DNA of 64,000 bases from Pycnopodia helianthoides (lineage: Eukaryota > Echinodermata > Asteroidea > Forcipulatida > Asteriidae), in contig CM063257.1 of NCBI GenBank assembly GCA_032158295.1, positions 15,716,332 through 15,780,331 of the forward strand, written 5' to 3'. Both the position numbers and the translations under genes were made by a program. Shown here in pieces: positions 45,001 to 47,125 of this stretch. How positions within the stretch are numbered: position 1 is the stretch's first letter; each line of letters starts with the position of its first letter. A model generated the notes under the pieces. It saw only the letters and a program-made list of their open reading frames with translations, had not been told where the DNA came from and did no database searches.

Positions 45001-45810
45001 GTGTTTCCTCAATAATACAATTACCATGTGCTGCCCATGTGTGCAGTGGTAATGCAGCCAATGCTGTGATTGGTCAGTATGTTAAGGGGGTGGGGCTTAA
45101 TGGATCGGTCTATTGTCAAGAAATGGAGTGAGTCTCAGGGCAGTTGTGTTCACCAAACACGACATCTTGTTAAAGGAACATTACAGAATTGGTTTTTGCT
45201 AACAAGACAGTTGCTGGCAGTGTAAGCACTTTATGTAATCCACCATATACATCAACTGGCAAACCTGTAGAAGTTTGAGATCGATCGGCCATCTGGGTCA
45301 CGAGAAAATAGTGAACAACTGATTACACATTTTGCATGAAATCATATAGATTCAACAAATGAATAAAACGCTCACTGAGCGATAAACTCCAATCGGAAAA
45401 TTTGTTTATTCATTTCTCATCAAATATGGCATTTCAGACAGAAATATTTCAAGGAATGTTTTCTACTATCATCATCATTAGACCGTGTAAGTTTTATGTA
45501 AATCTGTGATCAAAAAGTATATTTTACAAGTTTTTTTCTTACCAATTCTGTAGTGTTTTCTTTAACATTTATCTCAGCTTCACATCCTTTTCATTTTTGT
45601 AAATTCTCATTTTGATGGCGTTCAGATATATGGAAGTGGGTTGTAGTCGCCAGCGTAGTCGCCATTGCCTTCCTGGTCATCATCATTGGCGTGTTCTACA
45701 TCAGGAGGCGTCGAGTGGCCGAGGTCGGCTTCAACCCGATCCCCACCATCAGCAGCGACTCGGACTTCCCCCTCAGTAAGATGGTCAAGGATGTGGTGAC
45801 CAAGTGCTGA
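3245..45810 (+). CDS. THSD7A: THSD7A/B-like multi-TSR transmembrane protein, complete, 23 coding exons
   Basis: The spliced exons are 3245-3850, 15058-15172, 17681-17949, 19612-19747, 22153-22389, 22760-23020, 24227-24430, 26069-26290, 26922-27089, 27570-27749, 28482-28619, 31187-31388, 32533-32660, 33208-33364, 34558-34794, 36403-36650, 38150-38321, 38986-39104, 40663-40805, 42194-42294, 43224-43364, 44669-44911 and 45626-45810. All have GT/AG borders, mostly phase 1. The product is 1536 aa if one surplus base in exon 12 is discounted; human THSD7A and THSD7B are about 1600-1660 aa. The order is signal peptide (1-19), about 21 TSRs (roughly 70-1375) alternating WSxWxxCSxxC repeats with longer W...C...CGxG repeats ending PCxxDC, an EGF-like region (about 1376-1440), a transmembrane helix (about 1480-1501), RRRR and a 31-residue tail. 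THSD7 proteins are adhesion and guidance surface proteins (THSD7A is a podocyte antigen and affects endothelial migration). The family call is strong. An A-versus-B assignment is not possible for a likely single invertebrate homologue, so the symbol is nominal. The first ATG follows an in-frame stop at 3140. Confidence 0.93.
4018..4200 (+). mobile_element. tRNA-Leu-type SINE, degraded copy
   Basis: Shows the SINE head (GGTTCAATTCCTGGTCATGA) and body (CACTTGTGACC...AAGGCACTTAGCC), diverged from the clean copy at 18861. Confidence 0.5.
4551..4622 (+). repeat. tRNA-like sequence
   Basis: TAGCTCAGGTGGTAGA resembles box A and GGGTTCAAATCCCA resembles box B; CCTCAT pairs with ATGAGG at the ends. 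The anticodon arm is irregular, so it is a tRNA pseudogene or SINE head. Confidence 0.4.
5605..5900. mobile_element. diverged family A-like MITE
   Basis: Keeps the inner motif ATGTTGAGATACACCAAGTG and the right end CTGCCTTTAAG. The left end is lost. Confidence 0.5.
6137..6302. mobile_element. foldback element, about 75-bp arms
   Basis: GGGAATAACAGTGCGATAAG on the left is matched in inverse by the right end, and the match runs inward through CCGGTCTTCACTGCGTGG to TGTTAATGGACC. The loop is only about ten bases. Near-identical arms suggest a recent insertion. Confidence 0.75.
7548..7870 (+). repeat. dispersed repeat with internal duplication
   Basis: Matches 28055-28290 (shared TGTGTCTGACCTGGTTCCTC and CATCCTACAATCTAGACTG). 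The TTTATTCCACTGTACTGC...TAGACTGTTTTA block is tandemly doubled here. Confidence 0.6.
8215..8366. mobile_element. MITE of the GATTTCACAAAG family
   Basis: Ends CCCTTCACAACGAGC and TTTTGTGAATTCGACCC. The interior (TGATGTCACAATACAA) is shared with 10193-10336. Confidence 0.5.
8590..9660 (+). repeat. 1.1-kb composite minisatellite
   Basis: Two alternating units built on CCATGAGAAAGGTTCAATA: one of about 30 bp (GGCTGGTCACC...) and one of about 53 bp (GGATGGTAGCTCTGAATTA...). More than 20 units in varying order with scattered substitutions. Confidence 0.85.
10193..10336. mobile_element. MITE of the GATTTCACAAAG family
   Basis: Ends GATTTCACAAAGAG and CTTTGTGAAATCGACC are inverted matches. It abuts the next MITE. 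Confidence 0.6.
10337..10528. mobile_element. MITE, GGGCCCAATTTCATAGAG family
   Basis: GGGCCCAATTTCATAGAG on the left and CTCGATGAAATTGGGCCC on the right, with internal TTGCTTAAGCAGAA-type inverted motifs. Related copies lie at 15218, 20745, 36729, 58280 and 58472. Confidence 0.75.
10782..10826. repeat. perfect 16-bp hairpin
   Basis: AAGTCATTAATGAGAC, a 13-base spacer, then its exact inverse complement. A short MITE remnant is possible. Confidence 0.7.
10830..11175 (+). repeat. dispersed repeat related to 30740-30985
   Basis: Both share CCACTTGACTGCTTT, CATTTAGCCTT, a GAGAAA...GGTCGAAAC hairpin and GGTCCTTTTGGTTGGT. Confidence 0.6.
11239..11661 (-). mobile_element. tRNA-Leu(CAA)-derived SINE, near full length
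   Basis: Reading on the minus strand, a tRNA-like head (CGAACGGATAAGAGCACCGG, GGGTTCGAGTCCCAGTCGTG) is followed by a body (GTTGGTCCTGTGTGTTGTG) and a tail GCGCTATATAAGAAG with ATT repeats. Confidence 0.75.
11895..12165 (+). mobile_element. second tRNA-derived SINE family (SINE2)
   Basis: GGTTCGAATCCCACCTGAGTA box B, then a body with TATACAGTGCTTTACACACA, TTTATCCCCGATGCAAAT and a following half-head CTCAGTGGTCTAGTTGGTAA. Confidence 0.6.
12736..12965 (+). repeat. direct duplication of a 116-bp block
   Basis: TTGATAAGAAAC...CAGCGCATTTTTCATTTA...GAGATTGGTGTCA occurs twice in tandem with about 10% difference. Confidence 0.75.
13035..14350 (+). repeat. interleaved segmental duplications
   Basis: Block P (GACCATCCAAATCTAACAGG...) lies at 13040-13195 and 13417-13570. 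Block Q (GGTATTGTACAGGATTGG...) lies at 13200-13410 and 14126-14345. The order P-Q-P-spacer-Q suggests one tandem duplication later split by SINE2 sequence (13738-13985). Confidence 0.75.
13738..13985 (+). mobile_element. SINE2 copy
   Basis: Head CTCGTTGGCCTAGTTGTTAA, box B GGGTTCAAATCCCACCCAAG, body with TTTATCCCCGATGCAAGG. Confidence 0.65.
14600..15010 (+). repeat. tandem array of about 47-bp units
   Basis: At least six copies of AACACTGTCTGCGACTATTT-TGTCAGCTCTACCAATCCTG, broken by unrelated sequence at about 14820-14930. It ends about 50 nt before exon 2. Confidence 0.75.
15058..15172 (+). CDS. THSD7A: THSD7-like exon 2: middle of TSR3
   Basis: Enters in phase 0 after ACATAG and leaves in phase 1 at AAG|GTGAAA. 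It encodes the GRGCGIGRRLRSISC core of a long-type TSR. Intron 1 before it is 11.2 kb and repeat-filled. Confidence 0.88.
15218..15425. mobile_element. MITE, GGGCCCAATTTCATAGAG family
   Basis: GGGTCCAATTTCATAGAGCT start, CTTAAGCAGAATATATTGCT interior, eroded right end. Confidence 0.6.
15639..16217. mobile_element. TTAA-flanked MITE, family C, carrying a nested MITE
   Basis: Ends AAAGGCAAAGTATACCTTTG and ACCAAACGTATATACCTTCC between TTAA sites. The interior (GGTAGCGTTTTTGAGATATT) is shared with 42816-43195 and 63129-63493. It is interrupted at 15956-16183. Confidence 0.75.
15956..16183. mobile_element. nested MITE with about 45-bp TIRs
   Basis: AAACGTCGCACTTTTGCCGT and GTGTCGAACTCAAAT on the left are matched in inverse at the right end. 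It sits inside the family C element, so it is younger. Confidence 0.8.
16762..17035. mobile_element. diverged family A-like MITE
   Basis: TTAAAGGCAGGATATACTTT left end; the inner motif CTTCGTGCCTGAAGCCTTTC is shared with 1316-1625. The right end is truncated. Confidence 0.55.
17280..17650 (+). mobile_element. SINE2, head-to-tail dimer
   Basis: Two box B copies (GTGGGTTCGAATCCCACCCG at about 17299 and GGGTTCGAATCCACCTGAGT at about 17536), each followed by the same body ending GGTAAAACCAAA. It ends about 30 nt before exon 3. Confidence 0.7.
17681..17949 (+). CDS. THSD7A: THSD7-like exon 3: end of TSR3, TSR4, start of TSR5
   Basis: Acceptor CACCACAG and donor GAG|GTAAGAG. The exon contains CSLPCDC closing TSR3, then TSR4 with WSAWGPCSETC. 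TSR4 has a short extra loop (about RSGPVRT) before the GLQTRTREI ladder, then GGVPCPNL. A long imperfect CTG repeat starts about 80 nt after the donor. Confidence 0.92.
18030..18335 (+). repeat. about 300-bp imperfect (CTG)n trinucleotide tract
   Basis: A pure (CTG) stretch at 18035-18070, then interrupted CTG/CTA/TTC units. Intronic, about 80 nt after the exon 3 donor. It produces artefactual Leu/Cys/Ala open frames. Confidence 0.9.
18590..18735 (-). repeat. inverse copy of the 21490-21920 dispersed repeat
   Basis: Contains AGCAAGACAAGCTCTCAAGA and CAGCAAAGTAGACACATATT, matching 21885-21935 and, in inverse, 63790-63840. Confidence 0.6.
18735..19515. mobile_element. MITE with (G)CGGCTTATAC ends, split by a SINE
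   Basis: Repeated GCGTATAAGCCGC and GGGCGGCTTATAC motifs at both ends. The interior (CAAAGGACCGCCC, CACTTTGTGGTGATGTA) matches the inverse element at 23047-23415, which lacks the SINE at 18861-19200. Confidence 0.7.
18861..19200 (+). mobile_element. tRNA-Leu(CAA)-derived SINE, clean copy
   Basis: Head GTCGTGGCCGAGCGGATAAG with a CTCAAGC anticodon loop (CAA) and GGGTTCGAGTCCTGGTCGTG. The body includes GGGGTATAAATGGGTACCTG and TGTAAAGCGCATTGATACGT; the tail is GCGCTATATAATTATTATTA. Inserted in the MITE above. Confidence 0.8.
19612..19747 (+). CDS. THSD7A: THSD7-like exon 4: TSR5 core
   Basis: Phase 0 in, phase 1 out (CAC|GTAAGT). It encodes EWQRC...GLCGAGRQRRQVYC, typical of the long TSR subtype. 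The acceptor follows a strong pyrimidine tract. Confidence 0.9.
19960..20130 (-). repeat. dispersed repeat, inverse of 44330-44500
   Basis: CGTTAACGATACGTTTGCCC and CAAGGCGCTGGGGACGAGCG recur inverted at 44340-44400. Confidence 0.7.
20680..21290 (+). repeat. dispersed repeat split by a MITE
   Basis: AAATACCTGGGACAGTTTAT and CATGTTTAAACG recur in inverse at 32770-33085. The copy there lacks the MITE at 20745-21007. Confidence 0.65.
20745..21007. mobile_element. MITE, GGGCCCAATTTCATAGAG family
   Basis: GGGCCCAATTTCATAGAGCT start and GCGCTATGAAATTGGCCCC end, inserted in the repeat above. Confidence 0.75.
21490..21935 (+). repeat. dispersed repeat with a hammerhead-like hairpin
   Basis: Shared with 63760-64000 and inverse at 18590-18735. 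It contains CTGACGATGACTAG-AGCAAG-CTAGTTGAAAC at 21830-21859, a paired stem between CTGANGA and GAAAC. Confidence 0.6.
22153..22389 (+). CDS. THSD7A: THSD7-like exon 5: end of TSR5, TSR6, start of TSR7
   Basis: Acceptor TTTTCCTCAG, donor ACTT|GTAAGA. CWVDCPVDC closes TSR5. TSR6 has WQNWSPCSKSC, EGVQIRSREV and GGEECGPL. Confidence 0.92.
22470..22690 (+). repeat. dispersed hairpin repeat
   Basis: GAGAGGTTTGCGGTAACAC to CTTGGCTCTGTGGTGC, found again at 37430-37630 and 48518-48735. It precedes exon 6 closely. Confidence 0.75.
22760..23020 (+). CDS. THSD7A: THSD7-like exon 6: TSR7 and start of TSR8
   Basis: Acceptor ACACTACAG, donor CTGG|GTAGTT (a weaker +4 to +6 donor). It encodes RWTSC...DCGSGLHARVLYC and CKIPCPTDC of TSR7, then WSDWGPCSKTC of TSR8. 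Joins exons 5 and 7 in phase 1. Confidence 0.91.
23047..23415. mobile_element. MITE with CGTATAAGCCG ends
   Basis: TATAAGCCGCTCGGCGTATA at the left, CGTATAAGCCGCCCAGCAAA at the right. Intact relative of the split copy at 18735-19515. Confidence 0.7.
23682..24050. mobile_element. TTAA-flanked MITE, family D
   Basis: AAAGGAACATTACAGAATTG and AATTCTGTAACGTTCCTTT between TTAA sites. Copies lie at 45170-45565 and 60691-61084. Confidence 0.8.
24227..24430 (+). CDS. THSD7A: THSD7-like exon 7: end of TSR8, start of TSR9
   Basis: Acceptor CTCCCTGCAG, donor CAG|GTGAGG. It holds the C-x(n)-YRPCNLHLSC end of TSR8, then YTWQVGAWGECS and CDRGAGIQYRVISC of TSR9. Confidence 0.92.
24543..24897 (+). mobile_element. 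tRNA-Leu-derived SINE, internally deleted
   Basis: Intact head at 24543-24625, then a jump to the 3' body (CTCCACA..., GCGCTATATAAATACAG) and (ATT)n. Confidence 0.7.
24900..25648. mobile_element. non-autonomous DNA transposon, about 36-bp TIRs
   Basis: GCAGGCGTCAATTTGAAGCC...GACCCACCCTCCTC on the left is the near-perfect inverse of GAGGAGGGTGGGTCC...GACGCCTGC on the right. It is inserted next to a SINE (ATT)n tail; further SINE tail sequence follows at 25650-25710. Confidence 0.8.
25954..26025 (+). tRNA. tRNA-like gene or pseudogene (GAT anticodon position), intronic
   Basis: The cloverleaf is mostly foldable. The acceptor GGCTAGA pairs 6/7 with TCTCGTC. The D arm is GCTC/GAGC, and the anticodon stem CCGGA/TCCGG holds loop ACGATGA (GAT, Ile-type, but C instead of the usual T33). 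Box B is GGTTCAAATCC with two T-stem mismatches, and a T run follows. Pseudogene or SINE progenitor is more likely than a working gene. Confidence 0.35.
26069..26290 (+). CDS. THSD7A: THSD7-like exon 8: end of TSR9, start of TSR10
   Basis: Acceptor TTTTTAAG, donor GACG|GTAATC. CEAPCPVDC closes TSR9. TSR10 begins PWSSLSECSQTCGVDGHR with GGASCP. Confidence 0.9.
26436..26775 (+). mobile_element. tRNA-Leu-derived SINE
   Basis: Degraded head, then the same body as 18861 (GGGGTATAAATGGGTACCTG, TGCGCTATATAAAAACAAG). Confidence 0.7.
26922..27089 (+). CDS. THSD7A: THSD7-like exon 9: end of TSR10, start of TSR11
   Basis: Acceptor CACTCGCAG, donor CCAG|GTAAAG. It encodes CDHLPPC, then YRWNAGNWSEC and DCGKGLQTREVHC of TSR11. 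Confidence 0.91.
27215..27500 (+). repeat. diverged hairpin repeat followed by a SINE tail
   Basis: CTCGACGTTTCGATCGGTAT and, inverted, ACTGTTTCGAAACGTCGGGA; then SINE 3' sequence ending AAAGTGCTATATAATAACTC. Confidence 0.55.
27570..27749 (+). CDS. THSD7A: THSD7-like exon 10: end of TSR11, start of TSR12
   Basis: Acceptor ACCCCACAG, donor ATTG|GTAAGT. CILPCAGDC closes TSR11. TSR12 begins DWSVFGPCIHSCG and contains RMQSRTI. Confidence 0.91.
28055..28290 (+). repeat. dispersed repeat, copy of 7548-7870
   Basis: TGTGTCTGACCTGGTTCCTC to AATCTAGACTGTTTTAAGAG; single-unit version. Confidence 0.6.
28482..28619 (+). CDS. THSD7A: THSD7-like exon 11: end of TSR12, start of TSR13
   Basis: Acceptor GATTGCAG, donor GAAG|GTTTGT (non-consensus GTTTGT, but phase 1 is kept). 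It encodes ELCPHI...YAPCDD, then TYEWLEGPWQSC of TSR13. Confidence 0.85.
28655..29385 (+). repeat. tandem segmental duplication containing a TIR MITE
   Basis: The MITE (ends ACCCTTCCCATGAAATATG / CATATTTCATGGGAAGGGT) lies at 28657-28863 and 29030-29244. The flank ATTACTCATTGATACTCATA follows both, so a unit of about 370 bp was duplicated. Confidence 0.8.
29995..31150 (+). repeat. ACTCATTTGAGT-rich tandem repeat field
   Basis: Many copies of the near-palindrome ACTCATTTGAGT and of ATTACTCAGTAATAG, interrupted by an inverse satellite piece (30350-30440) and a dispersed repeat (30740-30985). It ends just before exon 12. Confidence 0.75.
31187..31388 (+). CDS. THSD7A: THSD7-like exon 12: TSR13 core and start of TSR14, with a 1-nt frameshift
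   Basis: Acceptor TTCAACAG, donor AGAG|GTAAGG. The first part reads DECGRGVAYRSVLC...QAACD. The second part reads VPCVIDCVVSEWMEWSPCTQACGRG, but it lies one base out of frame. The break is at the GG at 31315-31316, and the literal reading stops at TGA 31330-31332. With one base fewer the exon fits both neighbours' phases and gives the expected C-x-VPCVIDC. A consensus error, an allele or real inactivation are all possible. Confidence 0.85.
31445..31583. mobile_element. MITE of the GATTTCACAAAG family
   Basis: GGGCCGATTTCACAAAGAG and TTTTGTGAAATCGGCCC ends; the interior is rich in GACTAGTC-type palindromes. It lies 57 nt after exon 12. Confidence 0.75.
32533..32660 (+). CDS. THSD7A: THSD7-like exon 13: end of TSR14, start of TSR15
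   Basis: Acceptor CATGACAG, donor GAG|GTAAAA, phase 1 in and 0 out. It encodes LRTRMRDI...NGGRGCPPL...CIEMMCD, then LEWEVSE. Confidence 0.89.
32770..33085 (-). repeat. dispersed repeat, inverse of 20680-21290
   Basis: ATAAACTGTCCCAGGTATTT and CGTTTAAACACGGCCATGTG match in inverse complement. Confidence 0.6.
33208..33364 (+). CDS. THSD7A: THSD7-like exon 14: TSR15 core
   Basis: Acceptor TGATCTTTAG, donor CCAG|GTAGGT. It encodes WGSCEV...NCGRGAQVRTVSC and CVLPCP. The DC dipeptide that closes TSR15 opens exon 15. Confidence 0.9.
34120..34400 (-). mobile_element. SINE2 copy
   Basis: Minus-strand head (ACCGAG arm, GGGTTCGAATCCCACCCGAG). The body has an unfilled GTGCTTAATACACATC site at about 34133-34147. 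Confidence 0.75.
34558..34794 (+). CDS. THSD7A: THSD7-like exon 15: TSR16 and start of TSR17
   Basis: Acceptor TTTCCCACCAG, donor TCAG|GTAAAG. TSR16 has WQNSSPCPTPC (the second W is replaced by S), SQVRSVI and EQCGDL. TSR17 starts GEWSRC...ECGSG. Confidence 0.92.
34880..35253. mobile_element. TTAA MITE, family A
   Basis: TGGACACCTTTGGTAATTGT start and CCAATAGTGTCCAGTGCCTT end; TTAA kept at the right only. Confidence 0.7.
35614..35984. mobile_element. TTAA-flanked MITE, family E
   Basis: AAGCATTGTGTACAACATTGG and CCAATGTTGTACACACCC between TTAA sites. A right-end fragment lies at 55265-55337. Confidence 0.75.
35981..36302. mobile_element. TTAA-flanked MITE, family F
   Basis: AAGGCCCTGTACACTATTGG and CCAAAAGTGTACAATACC. 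It shares its left TTAA with the family E element. Confidence 0.75.
36403..36650 (+). CDS. THSD7A: THSD7-like exon 16: end of TSR17 and most of TSR18
   Basis: Acceptor AATTTCCAG, donor CAG|GTACGG, phase 1 in and 0 out. CRIPCPPDC closes TSR17. TSR18 contains FSEWSACNATCGLHG. Confidence 0.91.
36729..36912. mobile_element. MITE, GGGCCCAATTTCATAGAG family (eroded)
   Basis: GTTAAGCAGAAAATTCTGCT start, TTTATGAAATTAGGCCC end. It begins 79 nt after exon 16. Confidence 0.55.
37180..37920 (+). repeat. dispersed repeats: TIR element and hairpin repeat
   Basis: GATAAACAAACC...GGTTGGCATGGAAGGCCGA occurs at 37200 and 37635, and in inverse at 46655-46705. The hairpin repeat shared with 22470 lies at 37430-37630. 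Confidence 0.6.
38150..38321 (+). CDS. THSD7A: THSD7-like exon 17: end of TSR18 and TSR19; 3' half tandemly duplicated downstream
   Basis: The CACCACCAG acceptor just before 38150 gives the required phase 0 (TQRQ|TKPCNAAPC); an upstream CAG at 38101 gives the wrong phase. The exon encodes TYTWNRSFWSEC and PGCGIGERTRLVEC. The donor CAAG|GTGATG and the 71 nt of exon before it recur three more times in the intron. Confidence 0.88.
38251..38830 (+). repeat. 160-bp tandem duplication of the exon 17 end plus donor (about 3.6 copies)
   Basis: GCGGACACGCCTAGTTGAGT occurs at 38251, 38411, 38571 and 38731, an exact 160-bp period. Each unit has the last 71 nt of exon 17, its GTGATG donor, intron start and three copies of GCAGGCATTAGTTCTAA. 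Copies 2 and 3 carry GAGGGCAG where copies 1 and 4 have GAGCGCAG. Confidence 0.95.
38986..39104 (+). CDS. THSD7A: THSD7-like exon 18: end of TSR19
   Basis: Acceptor CATTTTTTAG, donor CTG|GTAAGC, phase 1 in and 0 out. It encodes a cysteine-free linker with an NETL glycosylation sequon, then CDKSCPGDCL. Confidence 0.88.
39120..39425. mobile_element. TTAA MITE, family F, right end missing
   Basis: Starts TTAAAGGCCCTGTACACTAT 15 nt after exon 18. The match is lost at about 39425, where a piece of the 14600 array motif follows. Confidence 0.65.
39475..40200. mobile_element. SINE cluster: partial (-), full (+), partial (-)
   Basis: A minus-strand tail lies at 39475-39594. A full plus copy lies at 39597-40025 with tRNA-Leu(CAA)-like head and tail GCGCTATATAAGAAGTC. 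A minus-strand head lies at 40030-40197. Confidence 0.75.
40225..40625 (+). repeat. about 120-bp tandem satellite (AGTAGGAGGGTTGAC family)
   Basis: Four units of AATGGTC-AGACAGTAGGAGGGTTGAC with CATCACATGATATCA and GCAGGCTGGCAT. It ends just upstream of exon 19. Confidence 0.8.
40663..40805 (+). CDS. THSD7A: THSD7-like exon 19: TSR20
   Basis: Acceptor AAATCTACAG, donor AAAG|GTATTA, phase 0 in and 2 out. It encodes SWSAETSCLKSC, SSRSV and GGKPCPV. This is the only phase-2 intron of the gene. Confidence 0.87.
41262..41475 (+). mobile_element. SINE 3' part
   Basis: GGGGTATAAATGGATACCTG to GCGCTATATAAGAACTTG. Confidence 0.7.
41497..41625. mobile_element. short TIR element with GGCTACAGCTACGG ends
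   Basis: GCCTATCTGTATTGGCGGCT at the left and CCTAGCCATAGCCGACAATT at the right are inverted. Small relative of 47126-48041. Confidence 0.6.
42194..42294 (+). CDS. THSD7A: THSD7-like exon 20: end of TSR20, start of a reduced TSR21
   Basis: The acceptor TGTGTTCAG follows a long CT tract; the donor is CAAG|GTAAAT. It encodes SCLKEQALC, then YTWQTGA...RTREIWC, a TSR short of its usual cysteines. The sequence around the donor is repeated about five times just downstream. Confidence 0.83.
42285..42515 (+). repeat. tandem repeat derived from the exon 20 donor
   Basis: AATCCAAGGTAAATAGGCTG-TG...AAAGCTCTGTCAGAAA in about five copies of 45-55 bp, beginning with the real donor at 42294/42295. Confidence 0.9.
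42520..42745 (+). repeat. AGTAGGAGGGTTGAC satellite, two units
   Basis: GATATTGAACGGTCAGACAGTAGGAGGGTTGAC with GCAGGCTGGCATAGTTTATC; same family as 40225. Confidence 0.75.
42816..43195. mobile_element. TTAA MITE, family C
   Basis: AAGGGAATGTGTACGATTGG and AAAGGTATACTTTGCCG ends between TTAA sites. It ends 28 nt before exon 21. Confidence 0.75.
43224..43364 (+). CDS. THSD7A: THSD7-like exon 21: end of TSR21, EGF-like start
   Basis: Acceptor TTGTTGTAG, donor GAAG|GTGAGA. It encodes GGCIESL...LECDPQC, then an EGF-type C-x5-C-x-C run (AICQEGKCHCKKGYEG). Confidence 0.9.
44330..44500 (+). repeat. dispersed repeat, inverse of 19960-20130
   Basis: CAGCGCCTTGCCTTAAAACC and GCGCTGGGATGGGCAAACGT; a small inner duplication of GCTCAGTCCCAT. 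Confidence 0.7.
44669..44911 (+). CDS. THSD7A: THSD7-like exon 22: EGF-like cysteine-rich segment and juxtamembrane stalk
   Basis: Acceptor AACCACCAG, donor TCCG|GTGAGT. Eight cysteines in an EGF/delta-like spacing end at NLC. A Ser/Asn/Asp-rich, cysteine-free stalk of about 35 residues leads to the membrane. Confidence 0.91.
45170..45565. mobile_element. TTAA MITE, family D
   Basis: AAAGGAACATTACAGAATTG and CCAATTCTGTAGTGTTTTC between TTAA sites, in the last intron. Confidence 0.75.
45626..45810 (+). CDS. THSD7A: THSD7-like exon 23: transmembrane helix, cytoplasmic tail, stop
   Basis: Acceptor GGCGTTCAG. The exon encodes about 22 hydrophobic residues after WKW, then RRRR stop-transfer residues. 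The tail contains PTISSDSDFPLSKM, a plausible Ser-phosphorylation patch, and ends in VTKC before TGA. Confidence 0.93.
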
Positions 45811-46048
45811 CGCGGCAGGAGCTGAACCTCCGGGTCAGAGGTCAGAGGTAGATCCTAACCCTTCGTTTGAACGGATGTCGTTGTTGCATTGGGGGATAAA
45901 GAATATGTCCACCATCCTTTGGCTCCCTCATACATTGGCATACTGACCAATGAATCTTCAATATCCATGGTCCCTTTGCTACAGTACCTTTCAAAGTCTG
46001 ATACATTTGGAAATGCCACTTTTGAACTGTAAGACTTGCAAACCTACA

Positions 46049-46054
46049 AATAAA
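46049..46054 (+). terminator. candidate polyadenylation signal of the THSD7-like gene
   Basis: AATAAA about 240 nt after the stop codon, the first canonical hexamer seen in the 3' flank. It is not proven to be used. Confidence 0.4.
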
Positions 46055-46454
46055 CACCAACATAAAATTCTAGACCTCTCACTCCCTTAGTTATGGTGAA
46101 TTATCAAACAGAAAAATGGCAGCCATTTGTAAAATATCTGGCAACCAAAAGTCTGGCTCACTCAAAAATTGTTGTTTTGAGCTGTTAGGGTCAAATCTAT
46201 ATTTAGCCATAAAAATAAGGATTCAATACTTTTAAGATCCAAAGGTACAGTGTAGTCAAATTATCATTAATGCAAAAGGGCGCCCTTTTGAAATTATTAT
46301 TTCACCATTTTGCGTGGTGACCTTTCTATTGCAACGCCACAGCCAGAGTCTTTGCCAGCCAAGGTCAGAACCCTGGGAAGCCATAAAGGCAAAGAAAAAA
46401 AACACAGATATCCACAGTTTGTAAAAAATGTTACACAAACATTAATAATTGGTT

Positions 46455-46770
46455 TTGCCCTTTCAACGGTGTGTAAAGCACTGTATACTCAGTACTTTCC
46501 CGGGCAAAACTAAATAATGTTCTTTATCCCCAATGCAAATTTAACATCTATCAAATTTAACCCAATTAGTTTGGAACAAAGCAACCAATCATGGAATGTA
46601 TTTTTTGTTATTGAATGTTGTATTTGGACACGACATCTATTAACATGTTTTATTGTTTTGCTAACATTCGGCCGTCCATGCCAACCAGTACCGGTTTGTT
46701 TATCAACAATTGAAAGGTCAATTGCGGTACTTTCATTATCGTACAGACATCTTTTTTCTCTTCCCTTCAA
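46455..46770. repeat. SINE2 fragment joined to a dispersed TIR repeat
   Basis: TTTATCCCCAATGCAAATTT then, inverted, the GTTGGCATGGAAGGCCGA element seen at 37200 and 37635. Confidence 0.5.
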
Positions 46771-47125
46771 CTCAATGTATGATTTTACTTATTTATTTTT
46801 TTATCTACGAAAGTCGTAAGTTCATCTAGTTTAAAAGAAAAACTTTTGGGAGTGTGTTATTGACTGTATATTGATTTCAATTTCTTAGAAACCAAATTTG
46901 CATTAATTATGACCAAACACCAAAAACAAACTCACCTGTATTTGATACTTAAATAGAATTTTCGTATATTTTTGTACAATTGTTTCTTTTTATAACTTAA
47001 TTCGAGAATTGTACTGAGCCTAAAAAAAAGGTGTAACTTTTTTGTATTGAAGAAGACTTGAATTTGTTTGAAAATACTTGCGAGTCAAATTCCAAAATGT
47101 TGTGTAAAGTTTAGTAGTACTGTAA

